A stretch of 64,000 nucleotides of DNA, from assembly GCA_003049465.1 (NCBI GenBank), contig PYSS01000030.1:124001-188000 (forward strand), in the 5' to 3' direction. The DNA comes from Magnaporthiopsis rhizophila. Taxonomy: Eukaryota > Ascomycota > Sordariomycetes > Magnaporthales > Magnaporthaceae. Position 1 is the stretch's first letter. Every line of letters starts with the position of its first letter. Shown piece by piece: positions 21,783 through 32,915 of the stretch. A program made the translations under genes and the position numbers. The notes under the pieces are model-generated. The model worked only from the letters and a program-made list of their open reading frames with translations. It was not told the DNA's origin and did no database searches.

Positions 21783-23886
21783 CGGAAGGTGGTGAGCGGG
21801 AGGGAAAGCGCGGTCTTCCTCAATCAGGCTCCCGCCCCAAGGCTCTTTCCCGCGAATGTTGGACCCCTTCCTCCTGCTCTCCGCGAGCCTGGGTCGCTAC
21901 GACCGTGTGCGGACGTCAAAAGCAGGGGCGACCGCAGCGAGATGGGCACCGTGGACCCACTGCGCCATTGGCGTCAACCAAAAGAGTCTGGCCGTGGCGA
22001 TTTATTGGACAGACTTTGCAATGGGCACCCGGAAGTGTGTGGGCAAGCAATTAGAACTACCAAAAGGGCGTTCAATGTCTCTCGGTCTATCGAGGGGCTG
22101 GCGCTAGCGGCACTGGGCTGGGGATAGACTGAGCTGACTTCTGGAAGAGTGGTGATGGATGACCAGCATGCACAGAAGCAGAACGAGGGGCAGAGAGGCG
22201 GCAAGTACACGCTCCCGTTGGAAAGGGGTCAGAGCGGGTGTTTACGGCGGGCGGACTATGTATTGACGAAGAGGCTCAGATCGGCTGGTCTGGGCCCTGT
22301 CCTTTGGGAAGTCTTTTTGCGTTGATTGCACGTATTTGTGCTTCCAATTCTTTGCCCATCCTGGCGTCTCGCTCCCCTGCAGGTGGTGGGTTCGTCGACG
22401 CGCGGTTCCACTATTGGCGACGAAGGCATCCCTTTTTGGGGAGCGCAGCATTGACCGAACGGGCGGGCTGCTTGCTGCTGACATCCCCAGACGCAGGAGA
22501 ACCCTGCACCGGCGTCTGCTGGTGGGGCTGCCACTAGCATCCGGACCGCACATAAAGTCGCTGTGCTGTCTCGCTGGGAAGCAACCCGAAGGTTGCCAGG
22601 AAGACGAGGGACGGCGTCAGGTCCGGTGCGGGAACGCGGGTTGACGTCGCCTGATTGCAGATGCCGCCCAAGTCCCTCGGCCGGCCAACCCAGTCGGTCA
22701 CCGACGGAAACTAACGGGTAATTGTATTGCAACCAGATTTGCGACGACTTGGTAGCAGCAATTTTAATATAGACATCAGAAGATTTTTCCGCCGCATAGT
22801 ACGCACGCGAACGCCAAGCGGGCGATTGGAAGGAGACCTGTGTCTGTGCGGGGGCTGACTGACGCAGAAGCAATGATTCCCCGGGCACAAAAGAAAGAAA
22901 ATTTGACAGCTCAGGTCGGCAGCTCCTAGCCGACGGTTCATGCGATCATTTACAAAAAGAAAAGGGAGAAAAAAGAAAATCGCATCTGCACGAAGGGCTT
23001 GGAACGGGGTCTGTGTCAGGTTCGCGTGTGACGAGAAAAGGGTACCTGCATTGTGCCATTTATTTTCCTTTTCGCTCCGAGGCTATCCAAAACAGTGCCA
23101 GGGGGAAATAAAAAGGGCGGGCGGCAGGGGTACTGCACGCCTTGGGAATGGTTCAGCAGGACGCACCAATCAGCTGGCAGTCCACGACCCTGATTGATGG
23201 TTTGCGCTGCCGATGCCAATCATGGGCGGGGTGAGCTATGCAGGCGAGGTCAACAAAAAGTCTTACGTTTGGGGGTCAGCGGGGAAGTCGGAAGACGTGG
23301 GAAGTACTAAAGGTACCTCGGTACGTAGTAGGTACCTTACCTAGGAGCCTAGGTGCCTCACGTGACACCTCCCTACCTTATTGTAGATAGCTAGGGATGT
23401 CTCCCGAACAAACGCGGCGCTCCTATCTCGGGCGTCGCATTCTTGTCTGCCGTGTCTTCCATTTCCGTGGTTCTTTTTCCTCTTGCATTGATAATAACGT
23501 AAAGTGTAAGTTGCCTGCTGCCCTTTGGTTCAACTGTCACCCGCTCAATACAGCCCGGCACATCGCATGTTTTAGGACCGAATCTCACCGCCACAGGCGA
23601 TAACCAATGTTGTGGCGGGCTTCTGCTTGCTTTGGAATGCCCGGAGAGTTAAATCGCCAGTTCTTGATTCCGGAAAACCACCAATTTCAGGATGCCTATT
23701 CTCCAGTCCCAGCATACTGCGTGCCGCATTACTTGATGCGGTTTTGGTTTTCGGGCGAGTGAATACACTTGGGATGCATCTGTGGTGTCGAACTCCCCTA
23801 GAATTAAAAGAAAACAAAAAGTGCTGATCTAGAGGGTCATTTCCCCCTTCATTCCCAGGCCCTGTCCTTTATAATTGCCCGACGCG

Positions 23887-23943
<57 letters not shown>

Positions 23944-23946
23944 AAN

Positions 23947-23982
<36 letters not shown>

Positions 23983-24089
23983 CCTTACAAAGAAAAGCAC
24001 CGGTCCAAATCAGGTTACCGAAGAGGGCCGATTGAATCAATCAGCGCGAGGAGCGACCGACGTCTCCATCATGTGTATGGCCACGAAGT
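21783..24089. other. intergenic region, promoter of the Sec7 gene and decayed sequence
   Basis: About 2.3 kb without a supported gene. Near 23311-23370 there is a cluster of overlapping ggtacct / tacctagg words, a type of short palindromic text common between genes in Sordariomycetes. A homopolymer with an N lies at 23889-23982. The last 100 bases lead into the PaiB-like remnant. Confidence 0.5.
23889..23982. repeat. poly-T / poly-A tract with an N (probable assembly join)
   Basis: A run of T to 23936, nine A, one N at 23946, then T to 23982. The switch from T to A and back around the N cannot be a simple unresolved homopolymer and suggests a false or forced join. Confidence 0.8.
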
Positions 24090-24210
24090 AAACAGCACTT
24101 GGCACTCCGCCAGCTGATGCGGGAAAAACCTTTGGGATTTGGAAGTACGCTGCCGCGCAGGCATACAGCAAGGCCATCTACGACAGCAAATCCGAGGCGA
24201 CTCTGGACTT

Positions 24211-24243
<33 letters not shown>

Positions 24244-24515
24244 AAAACAGCTACATGACCTATCGGAGATGTGCGAAAGGAGAATCATGAGCTGTACGGG
24301 AAAGGACGGCAACGAGAGACTATGGACTCTAGCCGAGGCGCCAGAGTCGTTCACAGAGCACCATCGGCGTCGAGATCACAATCAGCAAGCTGGAGGGCAA
24401 GTTCAAGACGAGCCAGGAGCTGCGGAAGGCAGACGCGCAAGGCGTCGTCGACGGCCTCGACGCCCTGGGCACGGACAAGGCCCGGGATGTCGCGGACGTG
24501 GTCAGGTGGAAAAAC
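24090..24515 (+). pseudogene. remnant of a PaiB-like FMN-binding protein gene
   Basis: Three blocks of PaiB-like sequence survive in order on the plus strand. Near 24100 a piece reads LRQLMREKPLG, like the LRxFIRxNPLG start of the family. From about 24142 a piece reads IWKYAAAQAYSKAIYDSKSEA. After a poly-A run, from 24243, KQLHDLSEMCER leads on to LWTLAEAPESF. A frameshift then leads to TIGVEITISKLEGKFKTSQEL (24359 on). The family (putative negative transcriptional regulator, FMN-binding split barrel) is about 200-230 residues. Here most of the middle is deleted, the frame shifts at least twice and homopolymer sequence interrupts it. It is not expected to make a working protein. Identification rests on my memory of the family motifs. 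Confidence 0.65.
24212..24241 (+). repeat. 30-base poly-A run inside the PaiB-like remnant
   Basis: Thirty A between the DSKSEATLDF block and the KQLHDLSEMCER block. It has no N, unlike the other long homopolymers. Confidence 0.85.
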
Positions 24516-24955
24516 ACGAGGAAGCTTGGATATTCGTGAATGGGGCTGCGGAACTGACCACCTGTCGTAGTTAATTCGGGAACTCTGATTTGCCCTCGCC
24601 TTGGGCTCCACTGCACTGAGCATTTCACCTGTGTAAACGAACATCTTGAAAAACTAACTGCCCGCTGTAGGTGCTCAGACACAAGTCACTACCGACGCGG
24701 GGCTGGACTCCTGATTGAAACGCGGATATCCCGACGCCACTCCCAGAAACGAGGAAAGGGCCGACGGAGACTGTTTTTATCTGCGAATAACTTCAATCAC
24801 AGACCCCCGCTCAAAGTTGCCTGAACAGAGTCAAAAGAAGGCTGCAACCAGGAGAGCTATAAACCACCCAGTACCAGTAGTCCTGGCCCGTCCCCACTCG
24901 CCTTGGTAGCGCCATTCCCATTAGCCAGCAGATATAGATATCGCTCTGGAACGTC
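24516..24955. other. intergenic between two pseudogenes
   Basis: 440 bases with no recognisable coding text; probably decayed flanks of the two remnants. Confidence 0.5.
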
Positions 24956-26438
24956 ATGATGTCGTCGCAGTTCTTCCAAACCCTCAGCGAACCCAACGGG
25001 AGGACGATCAAGCTTGACTGGTCTCTTCGTCAACAATAAGTTCTTGGCCGGCCAAGCGGACCCAGGTCGCCACAACCAACCCGACCGACGAGTCTGTCAC
25101 CTGCAACGTCCAGGCAGCCTCGGCTGAGGATGTCGACGCCGCCGTCAAGGTCGCACGGGCGGCCCTGAAGAATTCCGAGTGGCGCACCATGGCGCCTCAC
25201 CAGCTCGGTGCACTCCTTTTCCAGGTTTGCAGATCTTATCGAGGCGCGGAAGGAGGATCTCGCTACCCTCGAGGCATGGGATAACGGCAAACCCTACCAC
25301 ATCTCCTGACGGAAGATGTGGAGGAGATTCTCGCCGTGCTTCGGTACTATGCCGGCTGGGCTGACAAGGTCCATGGCCAGACCATGAACAACGCCGGTGG
25401 TTACAAGTTGGCTACACCCTGCGGGAGTCTGTTGGAGTTTGCGGGCAGATCATCCCCCGGAACTATCCTATGGGTATGGCATCGTGGAAGCTCGGTCCGG
25501 CACTGGCCTGCAGCAATACTGCTGTGCTCAAGGCTGCTGAGCGGACCCCCATTACTGTCCTTTATCTGGCCCGCTTGTCCGTCGAGGCCGGCTTCCCTCT
25601 AGGCGCGATCAACATAATCAACGGTCTCGGTTCCGTCGCTGGCGAAGCTCCCTGCTCGCACCCCGACGTCGATAAATTCGCCTTTACTGGCAGCAGTGTG
25701 ACAGGGAAAACCGTCATGAAGCCAGCCAGCGAAACACTCAAGGATATTTCCATCGAAACCGGTGGTAAATCTCCTTCATCGTTTTTCCCGACGCCAACAT
25801 GGACCAGGCCAGCAAGTGGGCCAACTTTGGTCTCATGATCAACCAAAGGCCAAATCTGCACGGCCACGTCCCGCCTCGTTGTCCATCGCAGCACACATGA
25901 CGACTTTGTCGTCCGGCTCACGGCGTTCATCCGGGAGACCAACGTCGTCGGGGACCCCTTCGACGACAAGACCTTCCAGGGCCCCCAAGTGACGCGCGAT
26001 CAGTACGAGCGGGTGCTGGAATTTATCCAGAGAGCGAAGATGCAGGGCGAGACCGCTGTCTTGGGTGGCAAACCCCGCGAGCGAGCCCACCGTCTTCACC
26101 AACGTCTCGCGGGAGATGAAGCTATTCTAGGAGGAGGGCTTTGGGCCCGTCGCCGCCGTGACCGTCTTTGACACGGAGGAAGAGGCCATCGACCTTGCCA
26201 ACGACAGTAAATACGGCCTGGGCGCCGCCATCTTCATGCAAGACATCCAACGCGCGCACGGGATGGCGGTTTCCCCAGAATTTGGTCAGATTTGGATCAC
26301 AGCAATAACTACGCGAACCCGACCATGCCCTTTGGTGGCGAGAAGCAGAGCGGCATCGGCCGCGAGCTTGGGAAGAAGGGGTTGGATGCGTACGGTTCAG
26401 TGAAGGCCGTTCACGTCAACTTGAGCCTGGTCGTGTAG
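24956..26438 (+). pseudogene. degenerate NAD(P)-dependent aldehyde dehydrogenase gene
   Basis: Near full-length aldehyde dehydrogenase text from MMSSQFFQTLSEPNG at 24956 to a final VNLSLVV stop at 26438, but in alternating frames. Blocks in order: TGLFVNNKFLAGQ; TNPTDESVTCNVQAASAEDV; FADLIEARKEDLATLEAWDN; LTEDVEEILAVLRYYAGWAD; VGVCGQIIPRNYPMGM; DKFAFTGSSVTGKTVM; DISIETGGKSP; the catalytic-Cys motif GQICTATSR; VGDPFDDKTFQGPQVT; EEGFGPVAAVTVF; NYANPTMPFGGEKQSGIGREL. I count at least eight one- or two-base shifts (near 25016, 25059, 25223, 25300, 25412, 25775, 25847, 26075, 26295) and an in-frame TAG at 26132-26134. Active enzymes of this class oxidise aldehydes to acids. Catalytic residues are still readable, so decay looks recent or slow. 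Confidence 0.88.
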
Positions 26439-26782
26439 GCATGGCTTGGTAGCGAGTTGAGCATCGTAATTAATCAGGCTGCGCGTTAATGTGCGCGATG
26501 CCACTCCTTGTGTGTTGGTTTGGCCAGCAACTCCCCGTCCCGTTCACGCCCAGGCCACAACGAAGCGCCAGGAATTTCTTCCTGTCACACGGACTTGTGA
26601 CGGGTTTGTGATACCCGTCGCCATTGGTAGGCGCAGGCGCTAAGAAGCCTCAGGGACGCACGGTCCACAAACTGCGAGCGCAAGACAGACGTTGCCCAGC
26701 AGTCGATCGTGAATCGAAGCCCTCCACCATCTCCAAAGCCCTCCACCATCTTCGAAGCCCTCAGCACGAGCTTTATTACACG
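26439..26782. other. intergenic, promoter of the first HET gene
   Basis: 344 bases between the aldehyde dehydrogenase remnant and the HET gene. The HET frame is open for 53 codons before its first ATG, so some automated models would start too early. Confidence 0.5.
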
Positions 26783-29700
26783 ATGGACATCCTCCCTTCC
26801 CCTTCTGGCGAGTCCCTCCTGGGCCAAACACCGTATGTGGGCGGCGAAACTCGATGGGATTGCGGGCCATTTCTGCATTATGCCTGTCGGCGTGGCTGTC
26901 TGGAGATTGTGCCTCTGCATTTGCGCAAATGCGATTGCCCTATCCCTTATCACGATGGCGAGAATTTTAAGCCGCTCAGGCAAGACGAGAGGGATTCACT
27001 TTTGCAGACCTGGCTTTTCTTTGGTCTCCTGGCTGAGCTCTATGGTCTCAATGACGAGCCGACTTCTGGCGGCTCGGCGCACCCAGAAGCCATCCCGCCA
27101 CACCCAGACAAGGATGCCGGAATTCGGTCGCTTTATGCCAGATGCATCAGACCAACAGCGGAGGTTGAGGGAGATGGCCAGAAAGCTTACAAGTACTACA
27201 TTAGTGGAGCAATTCTTAACGAACCCGCAGGGGTCGAAGAGGTACAGAGGCACTTCACGGAGAAGCTCGATGGCTTGGGTAGAGCCCGATTTACCAAATA
27301 CCTCGATTATTTGGACGAATGCCTCCAGTTCGTGAATCGTTTCGTCGGCCATTTCGACACCAACAAAACGGGCTTCCCACCACCAATCTCGGTATCCATC
27401 TCGGCTCTAGGCGAGGCCTTTGTTTCGGAACTAAAGGTTCTCACACGACTGCGCAAACTCCCCCGCATCATGACAGCAACATGGGGCGCGAGCTACTTGC
27501 AGATGGGCGGCAAGGTCGAAAGGGAGATGCTCGAGCGGGGATGGTGCAAAAGCGATATCGAGCGCATCCGTCAGTCCATGGACGGACTGGCGACCCGCAA
27601 CTTCCTCAGCAACATAGAGAAGCCAGAAGGCTGTCACCACGGCTCCTGCTCGGTACGGATTTGCAACGCCGCTCAAATCGATGATTCCAACTATGCCCTG
27701 GCTCACGACGAGAGCTGCAGTGGCTGTGATGTCATTGGCATTGACCAGGAAGAGGTGAAGGCCATCCTCAACGTGGAAGAATCGGAAGCATTTTCCCTCC
27801 TCCGTCTCGAGCTCGGGGGCGTCGATGATGGTAGAGTGGTCAAGATTCACGTCGAAAGATATGACAAGAATAAGCCCTATATGGCGCTTTCGCACGTAAG
27901 GCATTCCCGTCGACAAAACGACCATCAGTCCTTATCTAACGAGTTGTCAAGGTTTGGGCCGATGGCCTGGGGAATCCAAGAGAGAACGCCCTCCAGTCGT
28001 GTCAGATGGACCGTTTGGCAAGGCTTATCAAAGAGATGCCGCATCAAGCAGTGCCTCGGGAAGCCGGTGGCCAGGTCGAACCGGAGGAGCGACCACGATA
28101 TTGGTTTTGGATTGATACGCTGTGCTGTCCAATATCCCGCAAGGAGAAAATAAGCGCGTTGGAGCGGATAGCTGCCGTCTACCGCAGAGCGGCCCATGTC
28201 TTGGTTCTCGACAAGTCGGTATTTCCGTATACATCCGATGGGGAGGGGCCGGCGAAAGCCGCGGAGAACTGTTTACGCATGGTTGGATCTTCTACCTGGA
28301 TGAGGAGGCTGTGGACTCTCCAAGGTATGATGAGGAACTCCCCCACAGAGGGACTCGACCATAAAATTGAGCGGACAAAAACTGACGGAGCGACTGGGCA
28401 ACGGAGCAGAAGGGGCTTTGGCGAGATCACTGTATTTTCAGTTCAAGGACAGGGCTATCCGGCTGGATCAGGAGTCCGAAAGACTGTTTGAATTCGGATT
28501 AAGCCATCATCGCTATGAGCCCATCGCCATCGATGTGGCAATCATGGTAACACCACATTCCCGCCGTATTGTCCTTGAGGTTGAGAAAGCAGCATCATCT
28601 AACACTCTATGCACCGACAGATCCACAAGCTTACAACCATCTGCTCGCTGAGCCCCGGTCCTTCACTCCCGGAGGACGAAAACTCCATACAGCGGGACAG
28701 AAAGCGCTACCTAGAGCAGGTTGCCAATGCCCAGTCATTGCTCTATTTCCGCAATGTCTCAAAAATGAGCGACGAGCCGCTCTGCATCACGACCCTCCTC
28801 TCGCTAAATCCCAACGCCATGACGACGGCAGGGTCTTGCCGCCAGCAGCGCATGGCCAAAGTCTGGAAGCTCCTGGCAGAGAGGTGCGGCAACTATTTCA
28901 CCCCCCGGATGATCTTCTACAACGATCAACCTCTCGGACTAGCGTCATTAAGTGAGTGGAGATGGGCGCCCAAGTCCCTCCTCCTACAGCTCGACGCAGG
29001 CTTCAGCTACAACACGGCAATTAACAGATTCGACCCACCAGACTCGGCCGCCGAGTTGGGGTTCGTGACGGAGCACGGGCTGAAGGTTTCGTTTCCGGGA
29101 CTGCGGATCGCCCTTCGACCATGGGTCAAGCACGAGAGCGGACGGGTGTGGCCATGGAGTTGGTTTATGCGGCATTCTGTCGAGAGCAACCTGGCCTGCC
29201 GGCATCGCTCGACCGGAAAGTGGCTGACGCTGTGCAACCGGATGCGCGGGGAGAATATTAGCGCGTGGACTATGGAAGAGTGGACGAAACGCGACATGGA
29301 GCTGATCGAAAAGGCCAAGGCGCAGTCGGGGGAGGGGAAGCGGCCATCGCAGCCCATCTTCAATGAGCTGCGCCAGGAGGGCGAGCTTGTCCTCATCCAG
29401 GATACAACGCAAACCGTTTCAACCGGGAAAACCTACCTCCTGGCCAGGTTGCAGACGGCGTCCACCCAGGGCGGACCGCTACATGTGCACGCTTGTCTGA
29501 CGGTCTGTGCGGCGGAGGTGTCCAGCTCGCTCTGGCCCGGCTTTGATAAGCTCCAAGACATGGCGAGGCAGGTCTACCGGTCCGAGATAAACGAGGAGCT
29601 GCTTCGCTTCTTGACGCAGCAGGAAGACGGCCGCGAGCCGGACCCTGAAGGCGAGGAATGCAAGCGAATCATGCAGAAGTTGCGTCAGGAGATGGAGCGC

Positions 29701-30021
29701 GTGGCCCAAGAAGAGTTGGCAAAGGATGAGGGTGACCATCTCACGCGGGTGGCTGAGGAGTTTCTAGGCATGGGCAAGCAGGCCGATGTGTGGAAAGTGA
29801 TGATTGGCATGGTCCCATACGACCTCTCTGTCGAGAGCCTGCCGGATGACCAGGATTGGATCGTCGATGGACCCGTTGTTGGGGATGGACAGTGCCATGA
29901 CAAATGCTGCAGCGAGGCACCGCGACAGCCGCCTTTCGGTTATGTGTGGATGTTGTGGATATGCGGAGGAATACGTTATCTATTAGGATTATTATTGCGA
30001 GCATTTGGCATTAGCTGGTAG
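26783..30021 (+). CDS. HET-domain protein with C-terminal hydrophobic segment
   Basis: Four exons: 26783-27895, 27952-28324, 28410-28546, 28621-30021. All phases agree, giving 1007 residues. The HET domain is rebuilt only after splicing: YMALSH joins VWADGLGN at residue 372, followed by FWIDTLCCP near 425. YRRAAHVLVLD and STWMRRLWTLQ join EGALARSLYFQFKD at the second splice. The N-terminal 350 residues hold the GGPFLxY-type start (here DCGPFLHYACRRGC) usual in long fungal HET proteins. The C-terminus ends in a hydrophobic helix (IRYLLGLLLRAFG). HET domains trigger the cell-death reaction when incompatible strains fuse. Its recognition partner is unknown. It is the first of four HET genes in the island. 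Confidence 0.88.
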
Positions 30022-30751
30022 ATCCATAGGTATTCAAGTTTCTTGGCGATTCCTGTCCGTCAACTCCTTTCATAACCCGCTTGCCTCGTCCATGGACTTG
30101 CGACCGCAGCTCTCGTCCATCACGAATTGATGAACAGGGATAGAGTCGGGGGGCTCTGGTACAATCGTAATCAGTGATCTCTGCTCCTTCAGTTATTGTG
30201 CTGCGTCCACCACCAGGGCCGCTTACCCATGGGGAATTCCGGAATCCATGATGGACGAGTGAAAACCGGTGAGTTTCTGCTCGGTAGGATTGGGTTGTGC
30301 TGCAGCGAAACAGTCGATGCGGTGTGCCGCGAGAGGAGCTGGACTGAAGCAGCAAAAGCGAAGCAAGAGTCTGCGGGTGTGTGCCATGCGGAAGGAAAAG
30401 GGGCCCCAGACCCTAGATTTGGGTGGTAGGTAGGTAGGCATCAATTCGACTCGGGGCACCTAGGTAGATATGAGGGGACACGGATACGTGGTTCGTGAGT
30501 GCCGGTGATGTATCTTGAGACGCCGAGAGCGTTATTGGCTGGAGGGCGGGTCCCCCGCAGAGTAAGACGGCAGATTTGGCATAGAAATCTCGGCGGCCAT
30601 TTTTTCTCGGTAACAATGCGCAAGGCCCGGGCCGAATGGGGGACCATCCCCGGAACACCTCAAAAAGAGCCGCGGGAGAAGGCCTGGAAATTTCCAACAG
30701 AACGACCACGAGACAACAGAACGATCGCGAGAGGAGACCTACTGCGCAATA
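30022..30751. other. intergenic
   Basis: 3' flank of the HET gene and promoter of the aminotransferase gene. A taggtaggtaggcat stretch lies at 30425. No gene recognised. Confidence 0.5.
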
Positions 30752-32540
30752 ATGGCGGGGACCACTGCAGACGACTCCCAACACGGCGGCTTCGCCGTCA
30801 CGCGGGACATCGACGCAATTCCAAAGGTGTTCCGCCATGGCTTTGGTCGATTTACCCACTTGCACTGCTCCAAGTATGATATTCTTGGGCCCCCTCGTCC
30901 TTGTGCGCCTTGCCGCGCTACACGATGACTAATAGCTAATCCACGAGGTGTACAGGCCTGGTGAGAATGCCCCTCTTACGGTCGGGACATGGGCTGTCGC
31001 TCGGGTCGAAAATGGCGAAGAAGCGGTGGTGAGGGATGCAGATGAGGTCAGGTTCGTGACCAAGGGCCGGTCGGTCTGGAAGAACGCCGATACGGGCAAG
31101 ACCTTTGACGCAGGCGTTGGAAGCACAATCTGGCTTCCCAAGGGCTCAAGGAGCATCCTCGTGAGCGCCGACGGCCTTGAGACGTTCTATGTGGTGGCCG
31201 GCACGCTGGAGATGACCGTGCCCGAGGATGTCAGCCGAGGAGCGGCATTTCAGGCGCGAGCACACAAGCTCCTCTCAGAGTACCGGCAACGGTACGTCGC
31301 CGCCAATCCCAAGTCGGCGGGTTCCTTGAGCCGCGCCTCGACCGTCCTTGCTGGCGGCAACACGCGATCCGTCCTGCACTACGACCCTTTCCCCATGGTC
31401 CTGGTGTCCGGGAGAGAGTGCTACGTCACGTCAGAGGACGGTCGAGAATACGTCGACTTCGTGTCCGAGTACTCCGCCTGTATGCTCGGCCACTCGCACC
31501 CCGCGGTGGCCGAGGCGGTCCAGGCGGTCATGAGGCGGGGTATCAACCTGGGCGGCCCCAGCAGGGAAGAGCAGGTTCTCGCGGCTCTCCTGACGGACCG
31601 CATACCGTCCATGCAGAGGATCCGCTTCTGCAACTCCGGCACCGAGGCAAACACCATGGCGCTGACACTTGCTCGGCACCACACGGGTCGTCAGAAGATG
31701 CTCGCCTTCGAGAACGCATACCACGGCGGCTTCATCGGCTTCGACGGTGGCGGCGTGCTGCCGACGACACTGCCCTTCGACTTTGTGCTGGCGCGGTACG
31801 ACGATGCCGACCACGTCCGCGAGCTGGTCGACAACGACTCGTTCGCCGCCATCATCGTCGAGCCCATGCAGAGCGTCGGTGGCATGATTCCGGCCTCGCA
31901 GGCCTTCTTGCAGACGCTGCGCGAGGTGGCCGACCGGACGGGCGCCGTGCTGATATTCGACGAGGTCGTCACCTCGCGCCTGCACTACAACGCCCTGCAG
32001 TCGCACCACGGCGTGCTCCCGGACCTTACGACGATTGGCAAGTTCTGGGGCGGCGGCTTCTCGTTCGGCGCCTTTGGTGGCAAGGCCGACATCATGGCAG
32101 CCATGGAGCCGCCTCCTGGGCCCGGCGGTTCCCAGCGCCTCAACCACTCGGGGACTTTTAACAACAACGCCTTCAGCATGACGGCGGGCGCGGTCGCGTG
32201 CCGGATCATCACAAAGGAGGCCATCGCCACTGCCAACGCGCTGGGCGACCGGCTACGCGAGGGAATCACAGCGGCGGGCCGCAGCGCGAGCGGCCCTTCT
32301 TCTTCTTCTTCTCCTTGGATGTGGGCCACTGGCATCGGCAGCATGCTGAATGTCCACTTTGGGGGGCCCATCGCCAAGGAGCTCGGGGAGCTCTTCTTCT
32401 TGTTCATGCTGGACCGAGGCGTCTATGTCGCCCGCCGCGGGCTGGTGGCGCTCAACATGATGCACACCGACGACCACGTGAGCCAGATGCTCGGTGCAGT
32501 GCGCGATTTTGTCCAAGAACTCGTGCAGGTGGACTTTTAG
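30752..32540 (+). CDS. cupin-class III aminotransferase fusion (glutamate-1-semialdehyde aminomutase-like)
   Basis: Two exons, 30752-30873 and 30956-32540 (gtatga to tacag, branch text gctaat), give 568 residues. Residues about 1-145 look like a small cupin (STIWLPKGSRSILVSADG, FYVVAGTLEM). Residues about 150-568 form a PLP fold I aminotransferase of class III: SAGSLSRASTVLAGGNTR, RIRFCNSGTEANTMAL, IIVEPMQSVGG, LIFDEVVTSR. The Schiff-base Lys is in TIGKFWGGG (residue 403). The closest theme is HemL. Fungi make haem from glycine, so this is not a haem enzyme; a secondary-metabolite or amino-acid role is more likely. It sits between cell-death genes, but the sequence shows no functional link. 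Confidence 0.85.
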
Positions 32541-32729
32541 AGCGGCAGTTAAACCTCTAACGGAGCATTTTTATGTCGCCGATATCAGCAGTCCTCGGCT
32601 CGGGGGTCCTGCTCCAGGGATGGAGGCCTCAACTTTCCCCATACCCCTGTGCTATACTTCGGTCGTAGGTATATAGGTAGGTAGCTATTTAAGTTTAAAC
32701 GATAGGGGTGGTAAATAAAACCGGACCTC

Positions 32730-32879
32730 TCAATCGGAGCACGCAACTATCTCCACCAGGGACGATTCTGGGAAATCCTTCAATCTGGCGTCATCGTCCA
32801 GGTCTTCGACAACCCACGCAGGGGCCTGTCTCGCAGCTACCTTTTTGTGGGCATCTCCGTTCCCACCACCATCCTCTGT

Positions 32880-32915
<36 letters not shown>

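Noticed and set aside
22140..23900. Search for RIP-degraded transposon in this gene-poor stretch
   Set aside because: Base composition is not AT-shifted and no transposase or integrase text appears in any frame.
24956..26438. Aldehyde dehydrogenase as a functional multi-intron gene
   Set aside because: The frame changes are one or two bases with no splice signals between adjoining conserved blocks, and an in-frame TAG interrupts the EEGFGPV block.
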